The notes beneath the pieces were generated by a model. It saw only the letters and a program-made list of their open reading frames with translations. It was not told where the DNA came from and did not search any database. 64,000 nt of DNA from CAZUHB01 sp964620445 (lineage in GTDB: Bacteria > Planctomycetota > B15-G4 > CAYZWU01), in NCBI GenBank assembly GCA_964620445.1, contig CAZUHB010000019.1, forward strand, positions 1-64,000, in the 5' to 3' direction. Positions 36,613 through 45,089 of this stretch are shown here, one piece after another. Position 1 is the stretch's first letter. Each line of letters opens with the position of its first letter. The position numbers were made by a program, and so were the translations under genes.

Positions 36613-38153
36613 TGAAGAATCGCCAGATCCGAACCTTCTCGATCGTTCTGATCGTGACCGTCTGTTTCAGACTCGTTCTCCTCGAGAACTCGAACCTGTG
36701 GCACGGCGAAACCCTCTGGCTCATGAGGCCGCTCGCTGATCCTTCCGGCTCGCCTCTTTTTTCTCTCCTGGCGCGGTTCTGGAGTGCGATCTCCCGCCAC
36801 GATATCTGGCTCCGGACGCTGCCCTTCGTATTCTCCGTGGCAGCCGTGGTAATGATCTGCCGCCTTTCGATGCGGACCTTCGACGGAATCGGATCGACGG
36901 AGGCGACGAGCCTGGCCGTGGTTTCGCCGCTCCTCTGCACAGCGGCCTGGGAGTTCCATCCCTGCTCTCTCGAGATCTTCGTGGCCGCCCTCTGGCTTTT
37001 TGCATTTCTCAAGGCGATCGACGGGGAGCACACCCAGGATTGGATCGTCCATGGCGGGGCCGCGATGGTCGCTCTGTGCGCCAATCCCCTCATGGCGCTC
37101 CTTCTGCCGGGACAGGCTCTGGTGCTCGCGGTATTTCGCAGGTCCGAGACCAGGATCGTGGTCCGCTGGTTGATCACGATCGGCCCCGCGATCGGGCTGG
37201 TCCTGATTCTGTTTCTCATCCAGAGCGGAGCGGACGACGTCGATGTCGATCACGCCGCACCGGAGAGCGCACTCGGCTGTTACGATATGGGCTATCTGTT
37301 CACCGACATATCCCTCGGCCGCCTCAATGCGTGGAAACCCCTGCCGCCAGCGTTCACCTTTGCGAAACCCGGATTCGAGGACGCTCGTATCGCGGGAAGA
37401 CAGGTAGGATCGGAGGGCGGGGGAGATATTTTTTCCTTTCTTCAGGTGACCCAGTTTTTACTCACCACATGGTTCTTCTTTGCGTTGGTGCTCGCCTGTC
37501 TCTCGATCTGGCGCTTCAGAACCTGGATCCTGCCGTCCCATCTGCGGAGCCGGGCGCTTTTGAGAAAAGTCCAGGAGCCGGGGCACGAGACCGCCCTCCT
37601 GCTGCTCTGTTCCATCTTCATCCCCCCACTGTACTACCTTTGCGCGGGCACGCCGCTCGATTCACCCTTTCCCGAGCAGCGGCTCTTTTTCGTCATGGCG
37701 CCCTTTGTGATTCTCGTGGGGAGGGGGTTGACCCGATTTCAATGGGTGGTGATCCGCTACGGCTTCGTGCTGATCGTGGCGGCTCTCTCCTTCCTCTATT
37801 CGTTCCATTCGGTCAGTTTCAGGCAAACTTTCGACGGCATCGCTCCCGCTGTCGATCGGATCGTTGAAGACTGGGCCGACGATGACGGGGTGGTCGCGGC
37901 GCCCTTCGTCCTTGGGCCGATCGGGTGGTACTCGGGCGGCCTCACGCTGGGGGAGCCGGGAGGTGTCGGCCAGACGGGGCGGCTCTGGTCGGTGAGTTTC
38001 ACACCTGCTGTCGGTGGGATCGAGGAGGATGCCGGCGCATTTGTCGGCCGCGCGTTCGGGGGGGATGGTCGTGTGGAGTCGGACCTGGCCGAACCGGAAT
38101 CAGCCCAGAAAACAGAGATTGGAAACTACACGATTCTCCGCAGCGAACGCTGA
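36609..38153 (+). CDS. Polytopic membrane protein, PMT/ArnT-like glycosyltransferase fold
   Basis: The 514-residue protein has about nine to ten hydrophobic segments. Its first lumenal loop starts ENSNLWHGETLWLMRPL, which sits where GT-C enzymes carry their catalytic acidic pair; only the glutamate is kept. The loop RTLPFVFSVAAVVMICRLS and a later FPEQRLFFVMAPF resemble PMT_2/GT39-like proteins that move sugars from polyprenyl phosphate. Activity is uncertain. The ATG at 36609 overlaps the AEC stop; a 634-codon open frame further upstream reads through that gene and is rejected. The 3' end runs into a tandem repeat. Confidence 0.65.
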   Translation: MMKNRQIRTFSIVLIVTVCFRLVLLENSNLWHGETLWLMRPLADPSGSPLFSLLARFWSAISRHDIWLRTLPFVFSVAAVVMICRLSMRTFDGIGSTEATSLAVVSPLLCTAAWEFHPCSLEIFVAALWLFAFLKAIDGEHTQDWIVHGGAAMVALCANPLMALLLPGQALVLAVFRRSETRIVVRWLITIGPAIGLVLILFLIQSGADDVDVDHAAPESALGCYDMGYLFTDISLGRLNAWKPLPPAFTFAKPGFEDARIAGRQVGSEGGGDIFSFLQVTQFLLTTWFFFALVLACLSIWRFRTWILPSHLRSRALLRKVQEPGHETALLLLCSIFIPPLYYLCAGTPLDSPFPEQRLFFVMAPFVILVGRGLTRFQWVVIRYGFVLIVAALSFLYSFHSVSFRQTFDGIAPAVDRIVEDWADDDGVVAAPFVLGPIGWYSGGLTLGEPGGVGQTGRLWSVSFTPAVGGIEEDAGAFVGRAFGGDGRVESDLAEPESAQKTEIGNYTILRSER

Positions 38154-38211
38154 CGATTTCCGCGCCGACCGCGGACGATTTCCGCGCCGACCGCGGACGA
38201 TTTCCGCGCCG
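38152..38211. repeat. Tandem repeat, 22-bp unit, about 2.7 copies
   Basis: The unit GACGATTTCCGCGCCGACCG plus two bases repeats head to tail at 38152-38173 and 38174-38195 without change, then partly at 38196-38211. It starts at the stop codon of the membrane glycosyltransferase-like gene and lies between it and the convergent DUF1847 gene. Confidence 0.9.
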
Positions 38212-38238
38212 AAAGTGGACGGAGTGGGGGGGGGAAGA

Positions 38239-38877
38239 CTAATCGGCAAAGATCCCTTCTTGCAGCCGGCGTCGGATATAGGGGCTATAGAGAGCGCCCG
38301 CGGGGTTGTGGGCCAGAACACGGTCCTTGGCAAGGAGGACCGTGACCGGGGCTGCCGAGTCCCGAAAGAAAATCGAATCGTGGCCCACGCAGAGACCGAC
38401 GAGCACGTTCAGATCGGTCTTGGCATCGTTCAACAATTTCGCCTGGCCCTTGGGGTTGCACATCGATTCCCGACCGACCGGTTTCACGTGGGGCATGGAG
38501 AACGTTGATTTCGGCACGGCGCAACTCTTGCAGCAGATCGACGAGACCTTGAAGCAGCGCCTCATCAACTCGCAGAAAAGGCGCGCCTCCTCTTTCAGCC
38601 CGGTACAGAACGCAACGCCCACATGGCGGGCGTTGATGGCACGCGCGAAGTGTGCAATCTCCTCGACCCGCGTGGCCCGATTGTAATGGTCGGCTTCCAC
38701 GTTCGCGGCTGCCCGCGCAATGGCCAGAGCCGAAGGATCGGACTCGTAACCTTCGATCGCGCCGCTCGAGCCTTCGAAACAATCTTTGCCTTGCGAACAG
38801 GCGAAATGATCGCAGAGATCGCATTCGGTGAGATTTTTTTCTTTGGTCTCTTTGCCCCTTTTGCGGCCTTCGTTCAT
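38239..38877 (-). CDS. DUF1847 cysteine-rich protein
   Basis: The protein (212 residues) has the conserved cysteine pattern of DUF1847: ECDLCDHFACSQGKDC at the N-terminus, then CCKSCAVPKS, MCNPKGQAKLLN, and VGLCVGHDSIFFRDS, with APVTVLLAKDR and HNPAGALYS near the end. The cysteines suggest an iron-sulfur or zinc site. The role of the family is unknown; members often occur in anaerobes. The ATG at 38877 has AGAGGA upstream; the open frame runs back to 38979 with no support. Confidence 0.85.
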   Translation of the reverse strand: MNEGRKRGKETKEKNLTECDLCDHFACSQGKDCFEGSSGAIEGYESDPSALAIARAAANVEADHYNRATRVEEIAHFARAINARHVGVAFCTGLKEEARLFCELMRRCFKVSSICCKSCAVPKSTFSMPHVKPVGRESMCNPKGQAKLLNDAKTDLNVLVGLCVGHDSIFFRDSAAPVTVLLAKDRVLAHNPAGALYSPYIRRRLQEGIFAD

Positions 38878-39107
38878 GTCCGGATTCCTCTGATTGTGCG
38901 GAAGGATGGATTGGGTTGTATGATACGTATAGATACATAGGACGTTCCCCAGCCCCCATGAACCAAGGGATCGCGCCATCTTGACGATATTGAAAGGAGC
39001 AGTTTCGAGCAGAGACGCGGAAAGTGAATCTTATTTTTTATTATTTTTTTGTGAATATCTCTCCTCAGCAGCCGATTAAAAAAATAGACATGATACGCTT
39101 TTTGCCT

Positions 39108-39138
39108 TTGACTTCAGAATCAGTGTTGGTTATCTAAT
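39108..39138 (+). promoter_or_regulatory. Predicted promoter of the candidate ncRNA
   Basis: TTGACT at 39108-39113 is followed by TATCTA (39131, spacer 17) or TCTAAT (39133-39138, spacer 19). It lies just upstream of the structured region and matches no protein gene on the plus strand. Confidence 0.45.
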
Positions 39139-39143
39139 CCAGA

Positions 39144-39355
39144 TAGTTTGAGTTGAACGCGACCTAAATGAGTAGTTAGAATAGAATTAGGTCGATATTT
39201 CGTACGCCGCACTTTGAAAAACCGAAGATTAACTGAGGCAGCCACTGGTCCCCTTTTCTTAGAGTCCTTCTACTAAGATCCTTATTTAGGCTTTTAATAG
39301 GTGTTTTCCTCTATCCACCTTTCCTACAATTCCAGTGGCTGCCTTTTTATTTTTG
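39144..39355 (+). ncRNA. Candidate structured non-coding RNA, not recognised
   Basis: A 5' hairpin pairs CGACCTAA (39160-39167) with TTAGGTCG (39187-39194). A 13-bp perfect stem pairs AGGCAGCCACTGG (39236-39248) with CCAGTGGCTGCCT (39332-39344). Inside it are two hairpins: TCTTAG/CTAAGA (39257-39278, loop AGTCCTTCTA) and AGGTG/CACCT (39299-39320, loop TTTTCCTCTATC). The closing stem ends in a T-rich tract (39344-39355), which fits termination on the plus strand. The region is AT-rich, lacks a gene, and stands alone between two minus-strand genes. It is not rnpB, tmRNA, SRP RNA or a 6S RNA that I can recognise. The ends are estimated. Confidence 0.6.
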
Positions 39356-39402
39356 GTGTTTTCCCCCGCACAGCATCATCGTTTTCTCCCCGAGATACTC
39401 TC

Positions 39403-40008
39403 TCAAAGGATCGTGTCGATCGCCTCGACGATCATCGATGACCAGCTCTCGAAGTTGCAGGCAGGGTCCTTGGCGAGCTTCTTCAATTCTTCGAGCGGGA
39501 CGAAACTCCCCTCCATCATGTCGGTCTCCCTGACTTTGACCTCGCCCCGTTCGAGGCGGACGAGATGCACGATCCCGAGGTGGACCGATCCCACCGCGTT
39601 CGATTCGTCATTGATGATTCCCACAGGCAAGGGCGTGAATTCTTCAGCGATATCCAGTTCTTCGGTGATCTCTCGATGGCACCCCGCCTCGAGAAAATTT
39701 TGAACGCCATCGATCGGATTGATGTGGCCGCCCACACCGATCGACATCTTGTTGTGGAGCCTGCTTTCGCCCTGGGATGAGAGCCGCCTCAGAAGAAAAA
39801 CCTGATCCCCCCGGGTGACGATCGAATAGGGGATGATCTGCTTGAAACCCGAATCCTGCTCGCAGTACGCCCGTTCGGCAAAAAATCCGTGCTTCTCGAT
39901 CCTGTCGAGATAGAGCGTGCGGAGAGCGTCCGCGTTGTGACGCCTGAATCCGTGGGGAAACTCGAGATCGAAAAGGTCGTACCGTTTGATTACGAAAATG
40001 AACTCCAT
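39403..40008 (-). CDS. NUDIX hydrolase domain protein
   Basis: The 201-residue protein has a Nudix box in the centre: GGHINPIDG, then an insertion, then HREITEELDI, with the REUxEE glutamates present and Asp where glycine usually stands near the end of the box. It is therefore likely to hydrolyse a nucleoside diphosphate linked to another moiety with a divalent metal. The N-terminal third (FIFVIKRYDLFDLEFPHGF) is typical of a subfamily often annotated as phosphoesterase. Substrate unknown. GGAGAAG lies upstream of the ATG. Confidence 0.85.
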   Translation of the reverse strand: MEFIFVIKRYDLFDLEFPHGFRRHNADALRTLYLDRIEKHGFFAERAYCEQDSGFKQIIPYSIVTRGDQVFLLRRLSSQGESRLHNKMSIGVGGHINPIDGVQNFLEAGCHREITEELDIAEEFTPLPVGIINDESNAVGSVHLGIVHLVRLERGEVKVRETDMMEGSFVPLEELKKLAKDPACNFESWSSMIVEAIDTIL

Positions 40009-40122
40009 AGATTCTTCTCCGCTCTTGGCTGTCAGGGTGAGTTTCGAATTCTATGCCATCCTTCTTCGAGATCAAAGGACTTTCCCCCTTCGTCCGTTTC
40101 CCCCAGATACAGGGCTTCGCCA

Positions 40123-40152
40123 TTGACAGAATCGCCGAATCGAGATTAGTAT
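40123..40152 (+). promoter_or_regulatory. Predicted promoter of rnpB
   Basis: TTGACA (40123-40128) and TAGTAT (40147-40152) are 18 bases apart. The expected start, about 40158-40160, coincides with the first base of the P1 stem of RNase P RNA. Confidence 0.8.
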
Positions 40153-40159
40153 GGGCCTG

Positions 40160-40540
40160 CTTTCGGGGAGTCCGGGCGGCCGCTCCCGTTGTTTACGACG
40201 GGGGAGGAAAGTCCGTACTCCGCAGGGCAGGGTGGTGGGTAACTCCCACCGTTCGTAAGAATAGGGCCAGTGCAACAGAAAGTATACCGCCCGGTTCCGA
40301 CTGGGTAAGGGTGAAATGGTGCGGTAAGAGCGCACCAGCGGACAGGGTGACCTGTCTGGCTCGGTAAACCCCACCCGGAGAGAGACCAAATAGGGGAGGA
40401 TGATGTGGCCCGCATCGCTAGCACTCCCGGGTAGGTCGTTCGAGTTCCGCCGCGAGGCGGTTCCCAGATTAATGGCCGCCGCCCGCTGTTTTTACGCGGC
40501 GGGAGACAGAATGCGGCTTACAGGACTCCCCGAAAGCACT
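40160..40540 (+). ncRNA. rnpB: RNase P RNA (bacterial type A)
   Basis: The P1 stem pairs CTTTCGGGGAGTCC (40160-40173) with GGACTCCCCGAAAG (40523-40536). The conserved core is present: GAGGAAAGTCCG near 40204, CAGGGCAG, GGGTGAAATGGTGCGGTAAGAGCGCACCAG region near 40310, and ACAGAATGCGGCTTAC near 40505. This RNA is the catalytic part of the enzyme that matures tRNA 5' ends. The exact 3' end is not marked by a terminator. Confidence 0.96.
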
Positions 40541-40653
40541 ATCTTCTCTCTTTCGCATGTGATACAACTTTCGAGCACCGAGAGACCGTCCTTTTTTTCC
40601 CGGAATGATTGCGGTCAACCGAGATTTCGACTCGGGCAGTTCAGACCGAATTT

Positions 40654-40836
40654 ATGATTGCACTAGAGTTTTTCACCATGGATGTTTTTGTCGCAACCGC
40701 TCATTTCTGCGCCCCGCTTTCTGCCGATTTCGCCTTCATCGGCGAAAAACCCGCGCCCGCGTACTTTCCCGTGATCATGGGCGCTCTCTTGATCGCCCTG
40801 ATAGTCTGGCGGAAACGGTGCCGGGACAAGAAATAG
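40654..40836 (+). CDS. Possible small membrane protein
   Basis: A 60-codon frame after rnpB encodes a C-terminal hydrophobic helix (FPVIMGALLIALIVW) followed by RKRCRDKK, preceded by a proline-containing PAPAY. A start at ATG 40678 is also possible. No ribosome site is clear. It could be a real single-pass protein or chance; I do not recognise it. Confidence 0.25.
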   Translation: MIALEFFTMDVFVATAHFCAPLSADFAFIGEKPAPAYFPVIMGALLIALIVWRKRCRDKK

Positions 40837-40856
40837 GGATTCTCCAGACCACGCCG

Positions 40857-41747
40857 TCAGAATGAGTCGAGCAGCTGGGCTTTTTTCTGTTCGTAATCCT
40901 CTTCCGTGATCAGCCCCTCTTCGAGCATCTCCTTGAGCGCTCTCAGCTTTTCCCTGACCGCGGCGGCTTTCAGGTTCTCCTCGGAGGACTTCGATTCTTC
41001 GGTGGGATCTGTCTGGTCGGCTTTTTCAGGAGTCCTTTCCGCGGGCGGCGGCGCGGAGATTTCGGGAGACCTGCCCGACCGGCCGGTTGCCATACCTGCG
41101 ATTTCGGCCCGCGCCTTGTCGAGGTCGACCACGCACCAGAGTGGATAGACTCCGTCGCCCTGGGGCCGCTTCTGGATCGTGAGCCAGTTCCGTTCAGCCA
41201 GCGGGCGCGTCGAAGTGGTGATCTTCGTCGGTTCGCCGAAGGTGCGCTCCCTGCCGATCTGTGCATAGTCGTTGGGGCGGATGACCTCGTCGATTTCCTG
41301 AAAGGCGATGTTGAAACGGCCGCCCGGCTCGACGAAGAAAACCCCCTGGGTGATGCGCTTGTTGGACTTGAGGATCCCTCCTCTCCAGTCGTAGGAGATG
41401 AATCGGATTCTCTGGTCGGGTGTTGCCGCGTCGAGCGCCGCACTCAGGGCCGGCGCGAGCGCTGCCACTTCGGTCGGCTCGAAGACACGCACGACCTCGT
41501 CGCTGGCCAGAATGTGGGAATTCCATCGGAGGAGACCGCAAAGGACGAGGCCCAGGTCCCGTTCACCAACGGCGAAGGGGTGTTCGAAGCCTTGGGGAAC
41601 GATCGCGTCCTGCTCGACACGGTGTTCGAGGTAGACTTCGACGTGGTCGTGCTCCTTCGTGGCGTCGACCCTCGTTTGCACCCACCGGCCTGTCGAGCAT
41701 CCTGCGAGAGCGATCAGCGCAGCTGTCAGAATCAGGGTCATTCGCAT
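40857..41747 (-). CDS. Lipoprotein with C-terminal SHOCT domain
   Basis: From the ATG at 41747 (GAGGAG upstream) the protein has a signal peptide and lipobox LAGC. The middle is a beta-rich region of unknown type (VRVFEPTEVAALAPALSAAL, FNIAFQEIDEVIRP). A Pro/Glu/Ser-rich spacer leads to a SHOCT domain at the end: KLRALKEMLEEGLITEEDYE, a short oligomerisation helix pair. The function is unknown. The upstream part of the open frame (to 41864) overlaps nothing but lacks features of a start. Confidence 0.75.
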   Translation of the reverse strand: MRMTLILTAALIALAGCSTGRWVQTRVDATKEHDHVEVYLEHRVEQDAIVPQGFEHPFAVGERDLGLVLCGLLRWNSHILASDEVVRVFEPTEVAALAPALSAALDAATPDQRIRFISYDWRGGILKSNKRITQGVFFVEPGGRFNIAFQEIDEVIRPNDYAQIGRERTFGEPTKITTSTRPLAERNWLTIQKRPQGDGVYPLWCVVDLDKARAEIAGMATGRSGRSPEISAPPPAERTPEKADQTDPTEESKSSEENLKAAAVREKLRALKEMLEEGLITEEDYEQKKAQLLDSF

Positions 41748-41808
41748 TTTTTTTTTCTCCTCTTCGAACGATGGTTCAGCTGGACGCCTGGAACGCTCGG
41801 CCGGCCTG

Positions 41809-42757
41809 TCAGGGGCAGCAATGGGAATGCCCCTCATGATCGTGAAGGATACGTCCTTTTTCAACCATGAGAAGAGGGAAAAAGATGTCGCTCATGCAGC
41901 AGGGGATGAGAACCGCCAGGATGAGGAGCACAAAGGTCTGGAAGAGGTCCGCCATCCATCCGTAGAAACCGAATGCGATCAGGTAGAGGAGCGACGCCAT
42001 GGTAGATATCGCCACATGGGCCGAATGCGAAAAAATTGTCGCTCCCCGGCCCGGCATCGTGCGCGACGAGAGGAGCCCGACAAAGACGCCGAGCACGGCA
42101 AAGGGGAGGATCAGCCATGGATCCTCGATCAAGCAGAAGTGGAAGGTCATCGCCGTACCGAGGAGGCGGCCGCCGGCAAAAGGCATGACGATGTCGCTGA
42201 TGCCGCAGACGCCGAGGGATCCTATCAGTCCCACCAAGACCGCTTTTATAAGTTTTTTCTCGAATCGCCAGAACATGGCTGACGTGGCCATGGCGCTCAG
42301 AAGAATGTGGATCGGATGAAACACGTGGAACAGACGTTCGCAAGGCGAATCGTGGCCGTGCTCGGGATGTTCGCCCTCCTCGTCCGCGTCATCGGAATGA
42401 CCAGCCGCGTCATGGGAATGACCAGCCGCGTCATGGGAATGACCAGCCGCGTCATGGGAATGACCAGCCNNNNNNNNNNNNNNNNNNNNNNNNNNNNNNN
42501 NNNNNNNNNNNNNNNNNNNNNNNNNNNNNNNNNNNNNNNNNNNNNNNNNNNNNNNNNNNNNNNNNNNNNGCGTCATCGGAATGACAAGCCGAGCACGCCG
42601 ATTCGGCGTCTGCGCAGGACGGGTCTTCGCCCATACCGCCAAGAACGGTGACGAGCGCCATGGCGCAGACGGCGAAAATAGCGCTCAGAATGGTGAACGG
42701 AAAGTGATGGGCCAGTTCGGTCAGAATGCCCGTCTTTCTTTTTGTATCATCACCCAT
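41809..42757 (-). CDS. His-repeat membrane protein, interrupted by a 100-N assembly gap
   Basis: The N-terminal part (42757 down to the gap) begins MGDDTKRK and has one membrane helix and a CSACHSDD motif. The C-terminal part (gap to 41809) begins with repeats of AGHSHDA and has about five more helices, ending HDHEGHSHCCP. The two halves are in different frames only because the gap is filled with exactly 100 N (42470-42569). Both flanks are made of a 21-bp repeat, so the gap is probably a collapsed repeat and the gene is likely one. Histidine-rich loops suggest binding or transport of a divalent metal; no family is recognised. Confidence 0.7.
42386..42591. repeat. 21-bp tandem repeat array broken by assembly gap
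   Basis: Units of CGTCATGGGAATGACCAGCC plus one base are repeated four times left of the gap, the first with one change, and once to the right with two changes. Each encodes seven residues (AGHSHDA) on the minus strand. The 100 N at 42470-42569 are a placeholder, so true copy number is unknown. Confidence 0.9.
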
Positions 42758-42864
42758 GGTCGACTCCTCGGGCGTTCATCTTCGGATCTTGCCATCGGCA
42801 CCGGACGTTTCTATTATAGCCTTACCAAATAACCGAATAATATCGTCTTCGCAATGGAGTTGAT

Positions 42865-43653
42865 GTGACCGACGCCGAAAATCAAAAGGTTGTTATCGTA
42901 ATGCCGGCCTATAATGCCGCGGATACGCTGGAGCGGACCTACGACGACATCCCGAAGGACGCCGTGGACGAGATCATTCTCGTCGATGACTGCAGCGCTG
43001 ATAAAACGGTCGAGATCGCCCAGTCTCTCGGAATCACCGTTATCCGCCACGAGAAGAACAAGGGCTACGGCGGCAATCAGAAAACCTGTTATCAGGCCGC
43101 TCTGGAGCGGAACGCCGATGTGGTCGTCATGCTTCATCCCGATTACCAGTACGACGCGCGCCTCATTCCCTACATCGTGGGTTTCCTGAAGCAGGGGATC
43201 TGCGACGTCCTCCTCGGATCGAGGATCAGGACGCGCCGCGAGGCGCTCGGCAAGGGCATGCCGGCCTGGAAATACTTTTCGAACCGCGTGTTGACTGCAA
43301 CAGAGAATTTCATACTCGGTCAGAATCTGGGCGAGTTTCATTCCGGCTATCGTGCGTACCGGCGCGAAGTTCTCGAAAAAATCCCGTTCCTCAACAATTC
43401 GGACGATTTCGTCTTCGACTCCCAGTTCCTCGTGCAAGCGGTCTATTTCGGATTCAGGATCGCCGACGTGCCGGTCCCCGTCCGATATTTCAAGGAAGCC
43501 TCTTCGATCAACTTCTGGAGATCGATGACCTACGGAATGAGCACGGTCAAGGCTCTCGCCTGTTTCGTGGGCGCTTCCCTGGGCATCTACACGCCAAAGG
43601 TCTTTTGCCCCGATGGACGGGAGGGAACAGCCGAGTCGGCGAGCGCAACCTGA
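42865..43653 (+). CDS. Family 2 glycosyltransferase (dolichyl-phosphate-mannose synthase-like)
   Basis: The protein has the GT-A fold pattern of family 2: VVIVMPAYNAADTL, IILVDDCSADKT (nucleotide site), NKGYGGNQKTCYQAAL, and MLHPDYQYD where the acidic metal-binding pair is expected. It probably transfers a sugar from a nucleotide donor to a lipid carrier or glycan; the acceptor is unknown. There is no C-terminal membrane helix pair, only a mildly hydrophobic end. The start is a GTG at 42865 with GGAG upstream. It converges with the acyl-CoA dehydrogenase gene. Confidence 0.9.
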   Translation: MTDAENQKVVIVMPAYNAADTLERTYDDIPKDAVDEIILVDDCSADKTVEIAQSLGITVIRHEKNKGYGGNQKTCYQAALERNADVVVMLHPDYQYDARLIPYIVGFLKQGICDVLLGSRIRTRREALGKGMPAWKYFSNRVLTATENFILGQNLGEFHSGYRAYRREVLEKIPFLNNSDDFVFDSQFLVQAVYFGFRIADVPVPVRYFKEASSINFWRSMTYGMSTVKALACFVGASLGIYTPKVFCPDGREGTAESASAT

Positions 43654-43677
43654 GAGACGAGCGAATCGAGCCTCGAA

Positions 43678-44817
43678 TCACCTGAGCAACGACGATGCGA
43701 TGACCAGTCTCTGGATCTCGGAGGTCCCCTCGTAGATCTCCGTGATGCGCGCGTCCCGGTAGTAGCGCTCCAGGGGATACTCCTTCGAATAGCCGTAACC
43801 GCCGAATATCTGGATCCCCTTGTGTGTGATCCATGTGGCCGCTTCCGAAGCGAAGAGCTTGGCCTCGGCTGATTCGAGAATGTAGTTCTTTCCAGCATCC
43901 TTGAGGCTCGCCGCGCGGTGCGTGAGGAGCCGGGAAGCGTCGAGACGGGTTTTCATGTCGGCGATCATCCACTGGATCGCCTGCAGCGTTCCGATCGGTT
44001 TGCCGAACTGAACCCTCTCCTTGGCATAGGCCACTGAATCGTCGAGCGCGGCCTGCGCGATGCCGACCGCCTGGGCAGCGATGCCGATACGCCCGCCGTT
44101 GAGGGTGTTCATGGCGATCTTGAAACCCATGCCTTCCTCGCCGATGAGGTTCTCCGCCGGAACGCGCATGTTGTCGAAGGCGAGTTCGACCGTTGTCGAC
44201 GCGGTGATGCCGAGTTTGTGCTCCACCTTGCCGATCGAGTAACCCTCGTAGTCGCTCTCGACGACGAAGGCCGACATGCCCCGCGTACCGGACGTCTTGT
44301 CGGTCTTGGCGAACACGATCGTGGTCTCGGCCGTGCCTCCGTTGGTGATGAAATTCTTGGTGCCGTTGATGATATATTCGTCGCCCTTCTTTTCCGCGAA
44401 AGCGAGGCCGGCGCCCGCGTCGGACCCCGCGCCCGGTTCGGTGAGCGCGAAGCAGCCGAGTTTCTCTCCCGACGCGAGGGGAGTGAGGTATTTCTTCTTC
44501 TGCTCCTCCGATCCAAAGCTGTTGAGCGGATCGCAGGCGAGCGAAGTGTGAGCCGAGAGTGTGACGCCCGTGCTGCCGCAGATGCGCGAGATCTCCTCGA
44601 CGGCCAGGGCATAGGAGACCATGTCGGCGCCGGCGCCGCCGTACTCTTCAGGAATATAGATACCCATGAGGCCGAGTTCGCCCATCTGGGCGACCACCTC
44701 GGCGGGGAAACGGCTCTCAGCATCGATCTCGGCCGCGATCGGACCGAGTTCCTTTTCAGCGAACTCGCGTGCAGTATCCCTGATCATCTCTTGTATTTCT
44801 GTCGGTTCGAAATCCAT
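43678..44817 (-). CDS. Acyl-CoA dehydrogenase
   Basis: FAD-dependent oxidation of acyl-CoA to enoyl-CoA. The 379-residue protein from the ATG at 44817 (AAGGAGG upstream) has the family signatures CFALTEPGAGSDAG (FAD/substrate), GTKNFITNGG, GGYGYSKEYPLERYYRDARI, and the catalytic glutamate in IYEGTSEIQ. The pattern resembles short-chain (butyryl-CoA) dehydrogenases. No electron-transfer flavoprotein genes are next to it. The 26 upstream codons of the open frame were left out. Confidence 0.94.
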   Translation of the reverse strand: MDFEPTEIQEMIRDTAREFAEKELGPIAAEIDAESRFPAEVVAQMGELGLMGIYIPEEYGGAGADMVSYALAVEEISRICGSTGVTLSAHTSLACDPLNSFGSEEQKKKYLTPLASGEKLGCFALTEPGAGSDAGAGLAFAEKKGDEYIINGTKNFITNGGTAETTIVFAKTDKTSGTRGMSAFVVESDYEGYSIGKVEHKLGITASTTVELAFDNMRVPAENLIGEEGMGFKIAMNTLNGGRIGIAAQAVGIAQAALDDSVAYAKERVQFGKPIGTLQAIQWMIADMKTRLDASRLLTHRAASLKDAGKNYILESAEAKLFASEAATWITHKGIQIFGGYGYSKEYPLERYYRDARITEIYEGTSEIQRLVIASSLLR

Positions 44818-45089
44818 CGTCTTCCTCCTTGGGGAACGTCTACGCTGAGAAGCCGGTAACTGGAAAGGGGTTGAGTACAATACAGAACGATTCAATCAGT
44901 CTACCACGGTGCGCAAGGGAGGCAAGAAAAGTTCCCCTGTTCGGCGCTTGATTTAATGGCGATCAGAGGTGAACGGAAGGGATGTCCAAGTCCGCGGGAT
45001 CGGCGGATTCGGTCTTTCCCCCGATCCACCATTCTTGTAGGATTGGTTCCTTTGATTGTCAACATGCCGGAGACGGAGACCACCCACGT

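Noticed and set aside
38152..38211. CRISPR array
   Set aside because: The units are head to tail with no spacers; it is a simple tandem repeat.
39236..39344. MITE with 13-bp terminal inverted repeats
   Set aside because: No target-site duplication flanks the repeat, inner hairpins are present, and a T-run follows, so a folded RNA explains it better.
39144..39355. 6S RNA or SRP RNA
   Set aside because: The closing stem encloses two hairpins rather than one long stem with a central bubble, and the SRP domain IV loop is missing.
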